Virus record (IMG/VR): IMGVR_UViG_3300032085_000051
Span: 1-22,161 of that record
Source: a virus
Direction: 5' to 3' (one strand)
Length of the DNA stretch: 22,161 nucleotides
Shown here: positions 22,098 to 22,161 of the stretch, one piece after another
How the letters are laid out: each line of letters begins with the position of its first letter
How positions within the stretch are numbered: the first letter of the stretch is position 1
Program-made: the position numbers and the translations under genes
Notes under the pieces: model-generated
What the model saw: only the letters and a program-made list of their open reading frames with translations
Told to the model about the DNA's origin: nothing
Databases searched by the model: none

Positions 22098-22161
22098 TGG
22101 CTTAACTCCTTGTTGCCATGAATTTCCTTAGTTCTGTCACAAGATGAAACAGATGTCAAGG

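Noticed and set aside
1-22161. Absence of GAATTC as a second avoided site
   Set aside because: I saw none while about 7 might be expected, but the sample is small and I checked it less carefully than CCWGG.
22098-22161. Promoter for the early genes (TTGACA at 22159-22154 on the - strand)
   Set aside because: No acceptable -10 at 16-18 bases, and the window ends here.

Overview
This window looks like part of the genome of an AT-rich, tailed, podovirus-type marine bacteriophage. It carries a T7-style replication set: family A DNA polymerase, primase-helicase with zinc, TOPRIM and RecA-like parts, SSB, a RecB/Cas4-like nuclease and a small resolvase-like nuclease. It also carries nucleotide-scavenging genes: an adenosylcobalamin-dependent (class II) ribonucleotide reductase, ThyX and a MazG-like pyrophosphohydrolase. 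This mix resembles roseophage SIO1 and the 'cobaviruses' (Zobellviridae/Cobavirinae) of marine Rhodobacteraceae. The assignment is inferred from gene content, not from a database search. No rRNA, tRNA or CRISPR array was seen.

Layout. Positions 2-6816 (+ strand) hold the end of the late virion module: a partial alpha-helical protein built on an 11-residue repeat, a tail-lysozyme-like protein, two small virion-type proteins and a 1,176-residue internal virion or ejection-type protein. A short hairpin at 6819-6838 then separates the + strand module from everything to the right, which is on the - strand and converges on it. Read in transcription order (right to left), the - strand starts with small early genes (about 22.1-18.56 kb), including a cysteine-rich Gp88-like protein, a DUF932 protein and several small unknowns. 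A tyrosine integrase and thyX follow (18.5-16.6 kb), then the replication genes (16.1-10.86 kb), then mazG, class II RNR, a PD-(D/E)XK-like protein, a DUF3310 protein and a small RMF/CrpP-like protein (10.6-6.84 kb).

The genes are packed tightly. Many stop and start codons overlap as ATGA, TTGA or TAATG, and five genes shorter than 60 codons are supported by ribosome-binding sites and coupling. Sigma-70-like promoters can be read before the mazG-RNR group, ssb and primase-helicase, and a weaker one lies before the integrase. The replication proteins copy the genome while ThyX, RNR and MazG supply or tune the dNTP pool.

The most unusual signals are: (i) no CCWGG site was found anywhere in 22 kb by eye, with every Pro-Gly codon pair written CCC-GG or CCG-GG; (ii) an indel-free 11-residue repeat running at least 24 units; (iii) three near-identical 23-bp palindromic elements at early gene junctions; (iv) an inverted repeat wrapped around the putative integrase promoter; (v) an integrase gene in a phage whose polymerase has the Tyr-762-type residue associated with virulent phages; (vi) a phage RMF/CrpP-like protein.
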